Shown here: one piece after another, positions 6,612-14,936 of the stretch
How the letters are laid out: every line of letters begins with the position of its first letter
Numbering within the stretch: position 1 is the first letter of the stretch
Assembly (NCBI GenBank): GCA_021794235.1
Contig: JAJYRE010000019.1
Coordinates: 1 to 58,283, forward strand
Source of the DNA: Nanobdellota archaeon
GTDB lineage: Archaea > Nanobdellota > Nanobdellia > Parvarchaeales > Parvarchaeaceae
Length of the DNA stretch: 58,283 nucleotides
Reading direction: 5' to 3'
Notes under the pieces: model-generated
Seen by the model: the letters and a program-made list of their open reading frames with translations, nothing else
What the model was told of the DNA's origin: nothing
Database searches by the model: none
Translations under genes and position numbers: made by a program

Positions 6612-8978
6612 CTAAAAATTCAGATCTTTGTCCTTCTTTACAGACCCCGTGGCCGCTTCCAGTTCTATGCGCCTTTCCACCGATGCAACAAGTTCCCTGA
6701 CGTGCACGGCAGAATCGGGATTTACGGAGATGTCATCTATATCAGCCCTAACCAGAAATTCTACTATCTCATCGTACTGTGATGGTGCCTGTCCGCATAT
6801 CGATACTGTCTTTCCATCTTTGTGGGCCGTCTTTATCAAGTGATTTATGAGCCTCTTTACGGCGAGGTTTCTTTCGTCGAATATCTCGCTCATCAGACCG
6901 TTGTTCCTATCTGCTCCTAATGTCAGCATAGTCAGGTCGTTTGATCCTACCGAATAACCGTCTATATATTCATTGAATTTGTCCGCCAGAATTATGTTGC
7001 TGGGGATTTCAGCCATAAGGAATATCTTAAAGTCTTCCGTCCTCTCAAGGCCGTTCTCTTTCATTATGGCCAGGACCTTCTTCAGTTCGTCAACTGTTCT
7101 TGTGAATGGTATCATAACCCAGAGATTCTTCAGTCCGCTGCTCTCTCTGACCTTCTTTACCGCTTTCAGTTCCAGGATGAAAGCCTCCTCGTAACCCTTA
7201 TGGTAATAACGTGAAGCCCCTCTCCATCCGAGCATCGGGTTGGATTCATCCGGTTCGAACTCCTTTCCCCCCTTTAGATTCTTATACTCGTCGGTTTTGA
7301 AATCGCTGAATCTGAGTATAACTGGCCTTGGATTGAACGCTGAACACACTTTTCCTATCCCTTCCGCCAGCGTATCGATTATCTTCTGGCTTTGACCGTT
7401 CTTTATCATAGACAGAGGGTGTTCCCCTATCTGGGCCCAAAGAAACTCCTCTCTCATCAGTCCCACTCCATCAACCGGCAGGCTCGCAGATTTTTCCGCC
7501 ATGCCTGGTTCTGAAAGATTGACAAATATCTTGACGCCGGTTATTATCTCGGAAGCTTGTACACCAGCGGCAGCCCGGTTGGCCTCCTTTGGCTGCTCCA
7601 TGTTTATGTTTCCCCTGTACACCGTTCCATCCCTTGCGTTAACAGTGATCATCTCGCCGTTTTTTATTACCTCGGTCGCTTTTTTCTCAACCGAAGCAGT
7701 GCCGACTATACATGGTATACCGAGTTCTCTTGATACTATTGCCGCGTGGCAGGTCATGCCCCCCTCGTCTGTTACTATGGCAGAGGCTTTCTTCATCACC
7801 ATCACCCAGTCCGGTGTAGTCATTTTTGTGACCAGAACTTCCCCCTCCTTGAATTTGTCTATTTCATTCAGGTCCAGCAGCACTCTTGCGGTTCCGCTGC
7901 CTACGCCGGGCGAAGCCGGCAGACCCTTGGTTATCAACTCGGCGTTTTCCGTATTCCCCTTCTTTTCCGTGGCAGCGCCCTTAGACGCCCCTTTGCCGGA
8001 CCATGCCGTTTCACTTCTGGCCTGCACTATGAACAGCCTATTATTTCTTTCATCCAGCGCCCATTCTATATCCATGGGGTGCCCGTAGTGATCTTCTATT
8101 CTCTTACCGTATCCTGCTAGCTCCTTTATCTGTTCATCGCTCAGACACTGCTTCGACGCCTCATCAGGGCCAATCTCAACTTCCGATACTCCTCCGTCCT
8201 GTTTTCTGACCAATTTTTTGGATTTCTCTTTCGATATTATCTTTCTTGCAATTTCTCCATCCTTTTTACCTGTGTAATAAGTGTCTGGTGTAACGACTCC
8301 CTGAACTACATACTCTCCGAGTCCGTAACTGGCCTCTATCATTATTACAGACCTGTCGCCGTTCGATACATCGAGTGTGAACATCACTCCAGAGGATTTC
8401 GAGAACACCATCCTCTCCACAGCTACAGCCAGCGATATCTTTACATTCTTGAATCCCCTCTTTATCCTGTAGTATATGGCTCTGTCGGTGAAAAGGCTGG
8501 CGTAGCATTCCTTGACCTTCTGCAGGACGTCCTTGTCGCCCTTGACATTCAGGAAAGTCTCCTGCTGACCCGCGAAGCTCGCTTCGGGCAAGTCTTCGGA
8601 AGTCGCGGATGACCTTATCGCCACGAACTCCTCTTTTTCGTCCTCTACTAATTTGTGATAGTGTTCTATTATCTCCTTTTTTAGCTGTTCCTGCAGGTTT
8701 GCGGCAAGAACCATCGCCCTGATTTTTTTTCCGGCGTCATCCAGCGCGTTTACATCCTCCTCGTCTACGCCTTCGAGCGTCCCGCTTATCCTTTCCTCAA
8801 GGCCGTTATTTTGTATAAACTGATCGAACGCGAAGGCAGTGGTCGAGAAACCTCCAGGTACAGGTACATTAACCGACGATATCATCTCTCCGAGGTTTGC
8901 GGATTTTCCTCCGACGATATTTACGTTTTCTTTTTTTATGTCCTTCAGCCAGATCACTAGAGAATTTTCTTTGTTCAT
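6612..8978 (-). CDS. ppsA: Phosphoenolpyruvate synthase
   Basis: 788 aa, full length for the family. It converts pyruvate, ATP and water to phosphoenolpyruvate, AMP and phosphate, feeding gluconeogenesis in the cytoplasm. The N-terminal ATP-binding domain (about 10-325) shows VGGKSANLGEM and AIRSSATSEDLPEASFAGQQ. The swivelling phosphohistidine domain carries GGMTCHAAIVSREL with the catalytic His411. The C-terminal pyruvate-binding barrel (about 485-770) has GLMREEF, RFSDFKTDEY, SVGSNDLTM and the catalytic-Cys motif SICGQAPS. A TATA-like ATATTTAAG near 9012-9020 leaves a short leader. It converges on the pseudokinase-like gene with six bases between the stops. Confidence 0.97.
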   Translation of the reverse strand: MNKENSLVIWLKDIKKENVNIVGGKSANLGEMISSVNVPVPGGFSTTAFAFDQFIQNNGLEERISGTLEGVDEEDVNALDDAGKKIRAMVLAANLQEQLKKEIIEHYHKLVEDEKEEFVAIRSSATSEDLPEASFAGQQETFLNVKGDKDVLQKVKECYASLFTDRAIYYRIKRGFKNVKISLAVAVERMVFSKSSGVMFTLDVSNGDRSVIMIEASYGLGEYVVQGVVTPDTYYTGKKDGEIARKIISKEKSKKLVRKQDGGVSEVEIGPDEASKQCLSDEQIKELAGYGKRIEDHYGHPMDIEWALDERNNRLFIVQARSETAWSGKGASKGAATEKKGNTENAELITKGLPASPGVGSGTARVLLDLNEIDKFKEGEVLVTKMTTPDWVMVMKKASAIVTDEGGMTCHAAIVSRELGIPCIVGTASVEKKATEVIKNGEMITVNARDGTVYRGNINMEQPKEANRAAAGVQASEIITGVKIFVNLSEPGMAEKSASLPVDGVGLMREEFLWAQIGEHPLSMIKNGQSQKIIDTLAEGIGKVCSAFNPRPVILRFSDFKTDEYKNLKGGKEFEPDESNPMLGWRGASRYYHKGYEEAFILELKAVKKVRESSGLKNLWVMIPFTRTVDELKKVLAIMKENGLERTEDFKIFLMAEIPSNIILADKFNEYIDGYSVGSNDLTMLTLGADRNNGLMSEIFDERNLAVKRLINHLIKTAHKDGKTVSICGQAPSQYDEIVEFLVRADIDDISVNPDSAVHVRELVASVERRIELEAATGSVKKDKDLNF

Positions 8979-9068
8979 AGCCAGTCTATACTAAAGAATG
9001 TAGTTTATGGCTTAAATATTAGGATTTCTTTTCAAAAAAGTTGTAATAATTCCAGAAATTCACGTAAA

Positions 9069-9108
9069 CTTTATAAGTGTAAAGCGTTCACTATAGAATA
9101 TAAGGAGG
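9069..9108 (+). promoter_or_regulatory. Promoter and Shine-Dalgarno of superoxide dismutase
   Basis: TATA element CTTTATAAG lies at 9069-9077, and a strong ribosome-binding site AAGGAGG at 9102-9108, seven bases before ATG 9116. A leadered mRNA with a strong site contrasts with the leaderless genes around it and suggests high expression. Confidence 0.7.
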
Positions 9109-9115
9109 TTTTTTT

Positions 9116-9733
9116 ATGTCAAACTACGATGAACAATACGATGTCAAGGAAATAAAATACAAAGAGCTACAGGGGTTCTCGGAGAAGCAGATAAGCTTCC
9201 ATCACAATATACACTACGCCGGTTACGTAAAGAAGAGAAACGAAGTCCATAACAAGCTTAAAGGAGTCGACAAGGCTTCTGCCAACGCAAATTACAGCGA
9301 GTTCAGGGCACTCAAGAGGGAGGAGACATTCAATGCCAGCGGACAGTTGCTTCATGAGAGCTATTTCAGTACATTCGGGGGAGACGGTAAATACGCGGAG
9401 GACATGGATGTGATTAAAAAAATAACCGACGACTTCGGGAGTTTCGATAATTTCAAACAGGATATGATTGCTACGGCAAAGGCCGCGAGAGGCTGGGCAA
9501 TACTCGCCATAGACCCGACGGATGGCAGACTTAGAAACTTCCTGGCCGACGCACACAACGACGGCGCTGTCTGGGGTGCGATACCGCTCATAACACTGGA
9601 CGTGTACGAGCATGCATTCTACGTGGATTACGGGCCCGATAAGGCAAAGTATCTGGAACCTTTCTTTGCAAATCTGGACTGGAAAATAATAAACGAGCGC
9701 TATAATAAAGTCAAGGCCGTTTACTCAAAGTAG
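9116..9733 (+). CDS. sod: Fe/Mn superoxide dismutase
   Basis: 205 aa. It dismutates superoxide to oxygen and hydrogen peroxide. The four metal ligands are visible as His29 (ISFHHNIHYAGYV), His80 (LLHESYF), Asp162 and His166 (LDVYEHAFYVDY). The active-site Tyr of the HYAGYV segment is kept. The GGDG segment and the AIDPTDGRL stretch are typical of the C-terminal domain. Metal preference cannot be decided by eye. No signal peptide, so cytoplasmic. Two small unknown genes follow closely and may be co-transcribed. Confidence 0.95.
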   Translation: MSNYDEQYDVKEIKYKELQGFSEKQISFHHNIHYAGYVKKRNEVHNKLKGVDKASANANYSEFRALKREETFNASGQLLHESYFSTFGGDGKYAEDMDVIKKITDDFGSFDNFKQDMIATAKAARGWAILAIDPTDGRLRNFLADAHNDGAVWGAIPLITLDVYEHAFYVDYGPDKAKYLEPFFANLDWKIINERYNKVKAVYSK

Positions 9734-9755
9734 ACTCCGGAATAACATTTCAAAC

Positions 9756-10091
9756 ATGGAAAAAACACTGTACGACTTTGCACCTAAGGTGCTGATGCCG
9801 AAGGAAGGCGATGCACTGAGCTGGGATATACTCTTTATGGGCAGACACGAGTCGCCAGTAAGAGCCGCCGGCGAAAAAGTCAGACAGAAGCTGCAGTCGA
9901 TACTGGACAATTCCGTAAGGAAAATGCAGGTGTGTGTGGAGGAGTATCCGGATAAGCACAAGTATTCCTTGATATTTGAGACCAGCCTTTCTTCATACGA
10001 GATAAAAGACATGATTAATAAGGCGGCGACAGAAAATAACCTCTGCCTGTACTCCAGGTCAAAACTAGTACAGGATGAGTACAATCTCTGA
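9756..10091 (+). CDS. Small protein of unknown function, downstream of sod
   Basis: 111 aa, beginning 22 bases after the sod stop and without its own clear TATA element, so probably part of the sod transcript. The predicted protein is soluble and charged, alternating helix and strand (ALSWDILFMGRH, then VRQKLQSILDNSVRKMQVCV, and SLIFETSLSSYEIKDMINKA), like a small alpha/beta sandwich. One cysteine (VCVEEY) is near the middle. I recognise no family. Confidence 0.6.
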   Translation: MEKTLYDFAPKVLMPKEGDALSWDILFMGRHESPVRAAGEKVRQKLQSILDNSVRKMQVCVEEYPDKHKYSLIFETSLSSYEIKDMINKAATENNLCLYSRSKLVQDEYNL

Positions 10092-10127
10092 AGATTGTCC
10101 CATCCGGTAAAAATTTACTATACACTT

Positions 10128-10463
10128 ATGAAATTGAATGAACTTATTGAAGCAAAAACAGTGAAGGGGGAGAAACCGAAAGCCATATGGAGAAACCTGT
10201 ATGACACAGTTATGGAATCCAGAAAGAAGCTAAAATGCGCCGATGGCCTGGAGAACCTTAACTACAACTCAAATCTTATCTGGAGCGAATACGGGGACAA
10301 ACAGCCAGACGCCATAAAAAGATTCGTAGATTCTTCGATAAGAAAGATGGGCCTTAAGTATCACTTTAATTTTGACCCTGGCGTGGAGGAAGAAGCCAAG
10401 ATAGCGGTTTACGGCTACGCCGTTCTATATACTTCCATGCACACGGATATGAGCGGATGCTGA
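10128..10463 (+). CDS. Small protein of unknown function
   Basis: 111 aa from ATG 10128 (MKLNELIEAKTVKG). The frame is open back to a TTG at 10095, but the ATG gives a more natural start. Mostly helical and charged, with YDTVMESRKKLKCADGLENL and AIKRFVDSSIRKMGLKYHF. It may be third in a run with sod and the 111-aa protein before it, 36 bases downstream. Convergent with the next gene, three bases apart. No family recognised. Confidence 0.55.
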   Translation: MKLNELIEAKTVKGEKPKAIWRNLYDTVMESRKKLKCADGLENLNYNSNLIWSEYGDKQPDAIKRFVDSSIRKMGLKYHFNFDPGVEEEAKIAVYGYAVLYTSMHTDMSGC

Positions 10464-10466
10464 TCG

Positions 10467-10967
10467 TCAGCTGTGTCTTTTTAGTACGCTTCCATACATG
10501 CTCCAAAGGTCGTTTGATGGGTCGTAATCAAACACCTTGAAACCATCCTGGCTTTTCAAAAGGTCATCGTGGAATCTGTTCAGTTCCTTGAGAGTATCTC
10601 TGTAATCTATAAGTTTCTTTTTCAAAAGTATCTCGAACATGTCCGGAGTCGACAGTTCCAGGTGCCTTTTTAGCAGTTTTATAATCGTAGGAAAAGGCTG
10701 TAGCTTTCTTACCCTAGTTTTGGTTAGTTCTTCCACCTCAGACTCCTTTTTCGCGTATACGGATTTTACGATGCGAACCTTTGTTTTTCTTTTCTTTACC
10801 AGTTTGAGCTGCTCGCATGCGGAAAGCATCGAGGCTGAAGGAGGGTTGTGTGATTTCATCCCGCTATTTATGGCTCTTATGCTTGCCTCCCCACCGTTCT
10901 CTTTAAGGAATGACAGAAACATGTGGATATCCTGCATCGATACGTTGACCGGAAATCTCCTGACCAT
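10467..10967 (-). CDS. Possible winged-helix DNA-binding protein
   Basis: 166 aa. Residues about 10-60 (MQDIHMFLSFLKENGGEASI, then a helix and a SASMLSACEQLKLVKKRK segment ending in basic residues) read like a winged-helix domain with a basic wing. A second basic patch (VRKLQPFPTIIKLLKRH) follows, and the C-terminal half is helical. Transcriptional regulation is a guess from this layout. The start at 10967 is about 25 bases downstream of a TATA element at 10987-10997, implying a leaderless mRNA. Confidence 0.5.
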   Translation of the reverse strand: MVRRFPVNVSMQDIHMFLSFLKENGGEASIRAINSGMKSHNPPSASMLSACEQLKLVKKRKTKVRIVKSVYAKKESEVEELTKTRVRKLQPFPTIIKLLKRHLELSTPDMFEILLKKKLIDYRDTLKELNRFHDDLLKSQDGFKVFDYDPSNDLWSMYGSVLKRHS

Positions 10968-10986
10968 ATCAATACTAGCTGTCTTC

Positions 10987-10997
10987 TTTATAAAAGG
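10987..10997. promoter_or_regulatory. TATA element usable in both directions
   Basis: TTTATAAAAGG contains the palindrome TTTATAAA. On the minus strand it is about 25 bases before the ATG at 10967. On the plus strand it would start transcription near 11017, giving a 20-base leader before ATG 11037. Confidence 0.45.
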
Positions 10998-11036
10998 TTA
11001 AAACAAAGCACGGATAGATTTGTTTGATCGAGGCGG

Positions 11037-11216
11037 ATGGATAAGAAATTTTATGTGATGGTTTTACCGCCGATAGTTGCGATGTCCGTGCTTTTCGGCG
11101 CGATAACAATCTATAGTCTTGGCAGCGGGTTCTACCCTACGATATTTGCAGTATCCGTTGAAATAGCAGTATACGGAATACTTTTCTACCTGTTTTTCGG
11201 ACATACACTTTCATAG
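11037..11216 (+). CDS. Small membrane protein, 59 aa
   Basis: MDKKFYVMVLPPIVAM begins a 59-aa frame of two hydrophobic segments (residues about 5-26 and 35-54) joined by a short SLGSGFYP loop, ending in GHTLS. It is below common length cut-offs, but has a promoter-like TATA element at 10987-10997 and a GAGG Shine-Dalgarno-like stretch just before the ATG. Function unknown; a small helical hairpin of this kind could be a subunit or regulator of a membrane complex. Confidence 0.55.
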   Translation: MDKKFYVMVLPPIVAMSVLFGAITIYSLGSGFYPTIFAVSVEIAVYGILFYLFFGHTLS

Positions 11217-11248
11217 CTTTTCGGACCCCGGCCGAGCGGATTTTTCAG

Positions 11249-11287
11249 ACTTAAATACAGCCATAATCTCTAATTTTTAGGAGGTGG
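11249..11287 (+). promoter_or_regulatory. Promoter and Shine-Dalgarno of dodecin
   Basis: TATA-like ACTTAAATAC lies at 11249-11258. AGGAGGTGG at 11279-11287 is close to a perfect complement of the 16S tail, six bases before ATG 11294. Confidence 0.65.
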
Positions 11288-11293
11288 AACCTT

Positions 11294-11494
11294 ATGGGTG
11301 AAATAGGTAAGATAACAGAGTTTGTAAGCATTTCTAGGGTAAGCTTTGAAGATGCTATCCAGAAAGCAGCTGCACGTATCTCAAAAACCGAAGAAGACGT
11401 AAGGGGGATGAAGGTTAAGAACGTCTCCGTGAGAATGGAAGGCGGGAAGATAACCGAGTGGAGAGTAAACCTCAAGGCCTCTTCAAAGCTCTAA
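11294..11494 (+). CDS. Dodecin-family flavin-binding protein
   Basis: 66 aa, the usual dodecin length. The pattern KITEFVSISRVSFEDAIQKA, then AARISKTEEDVRGMKV, then GGKITEWRVNLKAS matches the beta-alpha-beta-beta dodecin fold that forms hollow dodecamers storing or quenching flavins. The position usually held by the flavin-stacking Trp is not Trp here, so the ligand may differ. The strong ribosome-binding site suggests an abundant product. Its neighbour downstream is an FMN-dependent reductase, which fits a flavin link. Confidence 0.85.
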   Translation: MGEIGKITEFVSISRVSFEDAIQKAAARISKTEEDVRGMKVKNVSVRMEGGKITEWRVNLKASSKL

Positions 11495-11596
11495 GCTGAT
11501 TCGTTTTAGGTTTGGATGCTGTTGAGTTCTTAGTCCTACTGCTTATCAAAAAGCCTACAAAGGTATAAATACTTTCTGGAACAAACTAACTAGTTT

Positions 11597-12175
11597 ATGG
11601 ATAAAATCAAAATAGTCGGAATAATCGGAAGCCTCAGGAAGGATTCCTACAACAAGATGCTTTTCAACGCATCCAAAGAATTGATACCTGATGGCGTGGA
11701 ACTGGTAGAGGCTAACATATCCGACCTTCCTCTTTACAACGATGACTTGATGGAAAATATTCCGGAAAGCGTAAAGAAATTCAAGAATGATATTAAGGAT
11801 GCAGATGCATTTCTGTTCGTAACACCCGAATACAACTATTCTGTGCCGGGGGTCCTGAAGAACGCCATAGACTGGGCTTCAAGACCATACGATGACAACT
11901 CACTTTACGGAAAACCGGCTGCTATGATGAGCGCATCGGTAGGCATGCTGGGCGGGGCCAGGGCGCAGTATCATCTGAGACAGAGCTTCGTGTTCCTGAA
12001 CATGTTCACAATCAACAGGCCAGAGGTCTTTATATCGTTCGCGCAGGACAAATTTGACAAAGCCGGAAACCTTACCGATGAAAAAGCCAAGGAAATAATA
12101 AGAAAGCTGTTCCTGAACCTGGTTGACCTAACGAAGATCCTAGAAAGCGGAAAGGATATATTCAACAGGATATAA
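11597..12175 (+). CDS. NAD(P)H-dependent FMN reductase
   Basis: 192 aa flavodoxin-fold enzyme. GIIGSLRKDSYNKML near the N-terminus is the FMN phosphate-binding loop. FVTPEYNYSVPGVLKNAIDW (residues about 74-93) is the signature of the NADPH-dependent FMN reductase family, which includes quinone and azo reductases. Likely role: two-electron reduction of quinones, metals or xenobiotics in the cytoplasm. TATAAATAC at 11564-11572 lies about 28 bases upstream of the ATG, supporting a near-leaderless start. Confidence 0.9.
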   Translation: MDKIKIVGIIGSLRKDSYNKMLFNASKELIPDGVELVEANISDLPLYNDDLMENIPESVKKFKNDIKDADAFLFVTPEYNYSVPGVLKNAIDWASRPYDDNSLYGKPAAMMSASVGMLGGARAQYHLRQSFVFLNMFTINRPEVFISFAQDKFDKAGNLTDEKAKEIIRKLFLNLVDLTKILESGKDIFNRI

Positions 12176-12220
12176 TCCGATATAAAAAAGGCTTTTATTC
12201 TGTTAATTTCTTACAGAGAT

Positions 12221-12457
12221 ATGGCCCTAAATCTATTTGGAAAAAAATTTAGATGCGAAGCATGTGGAGCAAAATTCAAGACGCAGGCCGAGCTTGATGA
12301 ACATGCGAAAGTCCACCAGGCTTCTATAAGTGCACCTGTACAGACTGAAACGTCAGAGGCGCAGGAAGTGGCTATGTTTGAATGTGAAACCTGCGGACAG
12401 CAGTTTAAGACTAAGCAGGAACTCGACGATCACATGAAGACCCATAGTGCGCAGTAG
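12221..12457 (+). CDS. C2H2 zinc-finger protein, two fingers
   Basis: 78 aa with two C-x2-C-x12-H-x3-H fingers: FRCEACGAKFKTQAELDEH through AKVH, and FECETCGQQFKTKQELDDH through MKTH. A Gln/Ser/Thr/Glu-rich linker of about 20 residues separates them. Each finger should bind one zinc and has the aromatic and leucine core of eukaryote-like C2H2 fingers. In archaea such proteins are thought to bind DNA, RNA or proteins; the target is unknown. A GATATAAAAA element lies about 35-40 bases upstream. Convergent with the helicase gene. Confidence 0.88.
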   Translation: MALNLFGKKFRCEACGAKFKTQAELDEHAKVHQASISAPVQTETSEAQEVAMFECETCGQQFKTKQELDDHMKTHSAQ

Positions 12458-12535
12458 CTGAAAGCACGTTTAATGTGTATATAATAACCGCCAGTATTAT
12501 CCTCTATAAACTAGTAAATTCATTCTGAGAATACA

Positions 12536-13834
12536 CTACTCGTTATCCTTGTTCCCGTATCCGGTGTGCCGTCCGTGGAATCCTCTGTTTCTTCCGAACC
12601 TGTGTCCGTTTCCGCCGTGGCTTCTGCCGTGTCCGCCCCTGTTGGAAAAACGGTGTCCGAATCCGCCGCCGTACTGGCTGCGTCTGTGAAGATCCTCAGG
12701 AGAAGGTTCAGCCGACGTTCTGTACTTCTCAACGTCAAGTTCTATCTTCTCCATCTTTATCTTGGCCATGTTTTCTATTTCCCATACCAGATATTTTTCC
12801 TTTGCTATGAATATTGTAAATGCCCTTCCGTTAGCGCCCATTCTGGCCGATCTACCGACCCTATGCACGTAAACTGCAGGGTCCTCGCTGGCATCGAAGT
12901 TGATAACATCGGAAACATCCCTTATATCCAATCCCCTTGCGGCTACGTTTGTCGCTATCAGGAACTGAGTTCCCTTACGGAAATCCGACAGAGAGTACTC
13001 TCTTCGTGATTGGCTCAGGCCGCCGTGCATAAGGACTGCGTCAAAATTGTTCTTTTTTAGTACGCTGTATATCATTTCTGCACCCCTCTGCGTCTGAGAG
13101 AAGATAATCGCCTTCTGCGGCTTGAATTCGTTTATGTATGCCAGTAGAGTCGCCAGTTTTGAACTTCTGTCGGATATTGCGTAGTAGTGTGTTATTGTAC
13201 TGACTACAACCTCCTCCTCTCCTATCTTTAGGTGAAGCGGATTCTTCATGTATTTGTTAGCTATCTCCACAACTTCCTTCGGCATAGTGGCCGAAAATAG
13301 CATGGTTTGTCTGTTCTGTGAGGTTTTTGATATTATGTATGTGATGTCGTCTATGAAACCCATATCCAGCATAATGTCTGCTTCATCAAGAACAAGGAAT
13401 TTTATCCTATCAAGGTGGAGTTCGTTTCGTTTTATCAGGTCTATAAGTCTTCCGGGTGTGCCTATCACTATATTAACGCCCCTTCTTATCTCATGTATCT
13501 GTCTCTCTATCGATGCTCCTCCGTATACTGTTGCAACCCTCAAGCCGGCGTCTGAAGACAGCTGTTTTGCGACCGTTGTGACCTGGAGGGCCAGCTCCCT
13601 CGTTGGAACTATAACTATCGCAGAAAGATAGTCCTCCCTGCCCAGATTCTGTACTATAGGTATAAGAAATGCCCCTGTTTTGCCGCTTCCAGTCTTGGAT
13701 CTTACGACTACGTCTTTTCCGGAAAGAACCTCCGGAATCGCCCTTTCCTGAACTTCTGTAGGCTTTTCAAAATTAATCTTTTTAAGTGCGGACAACAGTT
13801 CCGGCCTTAGATTCATTGATTCAAACTCTGTCAT
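12536..13834 (-). CDS. DEAD-box ATP-dependent RNA helicase
   Basis: 432 aa from ATG 13834 (MTEFESMNLRPELL). An upstream TTG extension is unlikely because a TATATATTTTT element sits about 30 bases before the ATG. Motifs in order: Q-motif region FEKPTEVQERAIP, Walker A SKTGSGKTGAF, PTRELALQV, VLDEADIMLD, LFSATMP, ATNVAARGLDI and HRVGRSARMG. The last ~50 residues are a low-complexity Gly/Arg/His tail resembling RGG boxes that bind RNA. Role: unwinding or remodelling RNA in ribosome assembly or decay. The His content of the tail is unusual. Confidence 0.95.
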   Translation of the reverse strand: MTEFESMNLRPELLSALKKINFEKPTEVQERAIPEVLSGKDVVVRSKTGSGKTGAFLIPIVQNLGREDYLSAIVIVPTRELALQVTTVAKQLSSDAGLRVATVYGGASIERQIHEIRRGVNIVIGTPGRLIDLIKRNELHLDRIKFLVLDEADIMLDMGFIDDITYIISKTSQNRQTMLFSATMPKEVVEIANKYMKNPLHLKIGEEEVVVSTITHYYAISDRSSKLATLLAYINEFKPQKAIIFSQTQRGAEMIYSVLKKNNFDAVLMHGGLSQSRREYSLSDFRKGTQFLIATNVAARGLDIRDVSDVINFDASEDPAVYVHRVGRSARMGANGRAFTIFIAKEKYLVWEIENMAKIKMEKIELDVEKYRTSAEPSPEDLHRRSQYGGGFGHRFSNRGGHGRSHGGNGHRFGRNRGFHGRHTGYGNKDNE

Positions 13835-13979
13835 GATATATCTTATAAGACACAAGAAAAATATATATTATTAATACTTATGTTCTGAATTCTTATGCTT
13901 ATCCTAGTATATATACATGATAATGGCTACTTTCCCATCCGTGTCAAAGCTATTAATACAATCCTAGTTTATCCAATAT

Positions 13980-14936
13980 ATGGCAGATATGGCAGAACCA
14001 TCTGTTCAGGCGATCGACCTGACGAAGAGGTACGGCCAGTTTACCGCCCTTTCAAAATTAAATCTGAAGATAGAAGGGTCAAAATGCGTAGGCTTCCTGG
14101 GACCCAACGGCGCCGGCAAGACCACGACACTTAAGATATTCACGGACATGATCAGACCTTCCGAAGGCAAGGCCCTTATAAACGGGATAGATGTCCACAG
14201 ACAGAAAAAGAAGGCCCTTGAGAACTGCGGGGCACTTATAGAAACCCCTGAGATATATCCATCTCTAACCGCAAAAGAGGCACTTATAATGATTGCAGAA
14301 ATAAAAGGCATTCCAAGGAAAAAAAGGGAGAGGGAGGCAGAGAGCGCACTTTCCCGAGTCAAGATGAGGGCCTGGGCCGATAAGACAGTGGGAAAATTCT
14401 CCAAAGGCATGAAGCAGAGGATCAATGTCGCGGCCGCCCTGCTAGGGGATCCGGAGGTCATTTTGCTCGATGAGCCTACGTCCGGTCTGGACCCGCGCGG
14501 CATGAGCGAGGTCAGGGATATCATAAAGAATCTCAAGCGTGAAAACAAACTGATATTCCTAAGCTCACACTTGCTCAATGAGGTTTCAGAGATATGCGAC
14601 GAAGTCGCTATGATAAATCACGGTAAACTCCTGGCTTACGGGAAGATAGAGGATATCGTCAAGAAGTTTTCAAAGGAATCTACAAACATAGTGGAAGTAT
14701 CATTCTCAAGGCCGCTTGCCAATTCCGTCCTGCATAAGATAAGAGGGATAAACGGAGTATCAAAAGTGGAAAGGTCAGGCCAAACAGATTTGAACATTAA
14801 TGTAAAGGGGGGAATACCCGGGCAGGAGAAGCTGCTTTCGAGACTTGTCTCAATGAAATGCGGAGTGATAGGGTTCAAACCGGCGTCATCGGCACTGGAA
14901 GAAACTTATCTGAATCTGTTCAAAGAGGTAACCTAG
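13980..14936 (+). CDS. ABC transporter ATP-binding protein
   Basis: 318 aa. Walker A GPNGAGKT (41-48), signature FSKGMKQR, Walker B VILLDEPTSGLD and switch SSHLLNEVSEICD are all intact. The C-terminal ~85 residues form an accessory domain as in exporter ATPases. The ATG at 13989 is an alternative start. The stop is followed immediately by the permease ATG with no bases between, so both subunits are made from one transcript. The pair is similar in kind, not closely in sequence, to the pair at 3053-4964. Confidence 0.92.
   Translation: MADMAEPSVQAIDLTKRYGQFTALSKLNLKIEGSKCVGFLGPNGAGKTTTLKIFTDMIRPSEGKALINGIDVHRQKKKALENCGALIETPEIYPSLTAKEALIMIAEIKGIPRKKREREAESALSRVKMRAWADKTVGKFSKGMKQRINVAAALLGDPEVILLDEPTSGLDPRGMSEVRDIIKNLKRENKLIFLSSHLLNEVSEICDEVAMINHGKLLAYGKIEDIVKKFSKESTNIVEVSFSRPLANSVLHKIRGINGVSKVERSGQTDLNINVKGGIPGQEKLLSRLVSMKCGVIGFKPASSALEETYLNLFKEVT

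Noticed and set aside
7501-8088. 195-codon plus-strand frame opposite phosphoenolpyruvate synthase
   Set aside because: It is an antisense shadow of a highly conserved gene, with no independent support.
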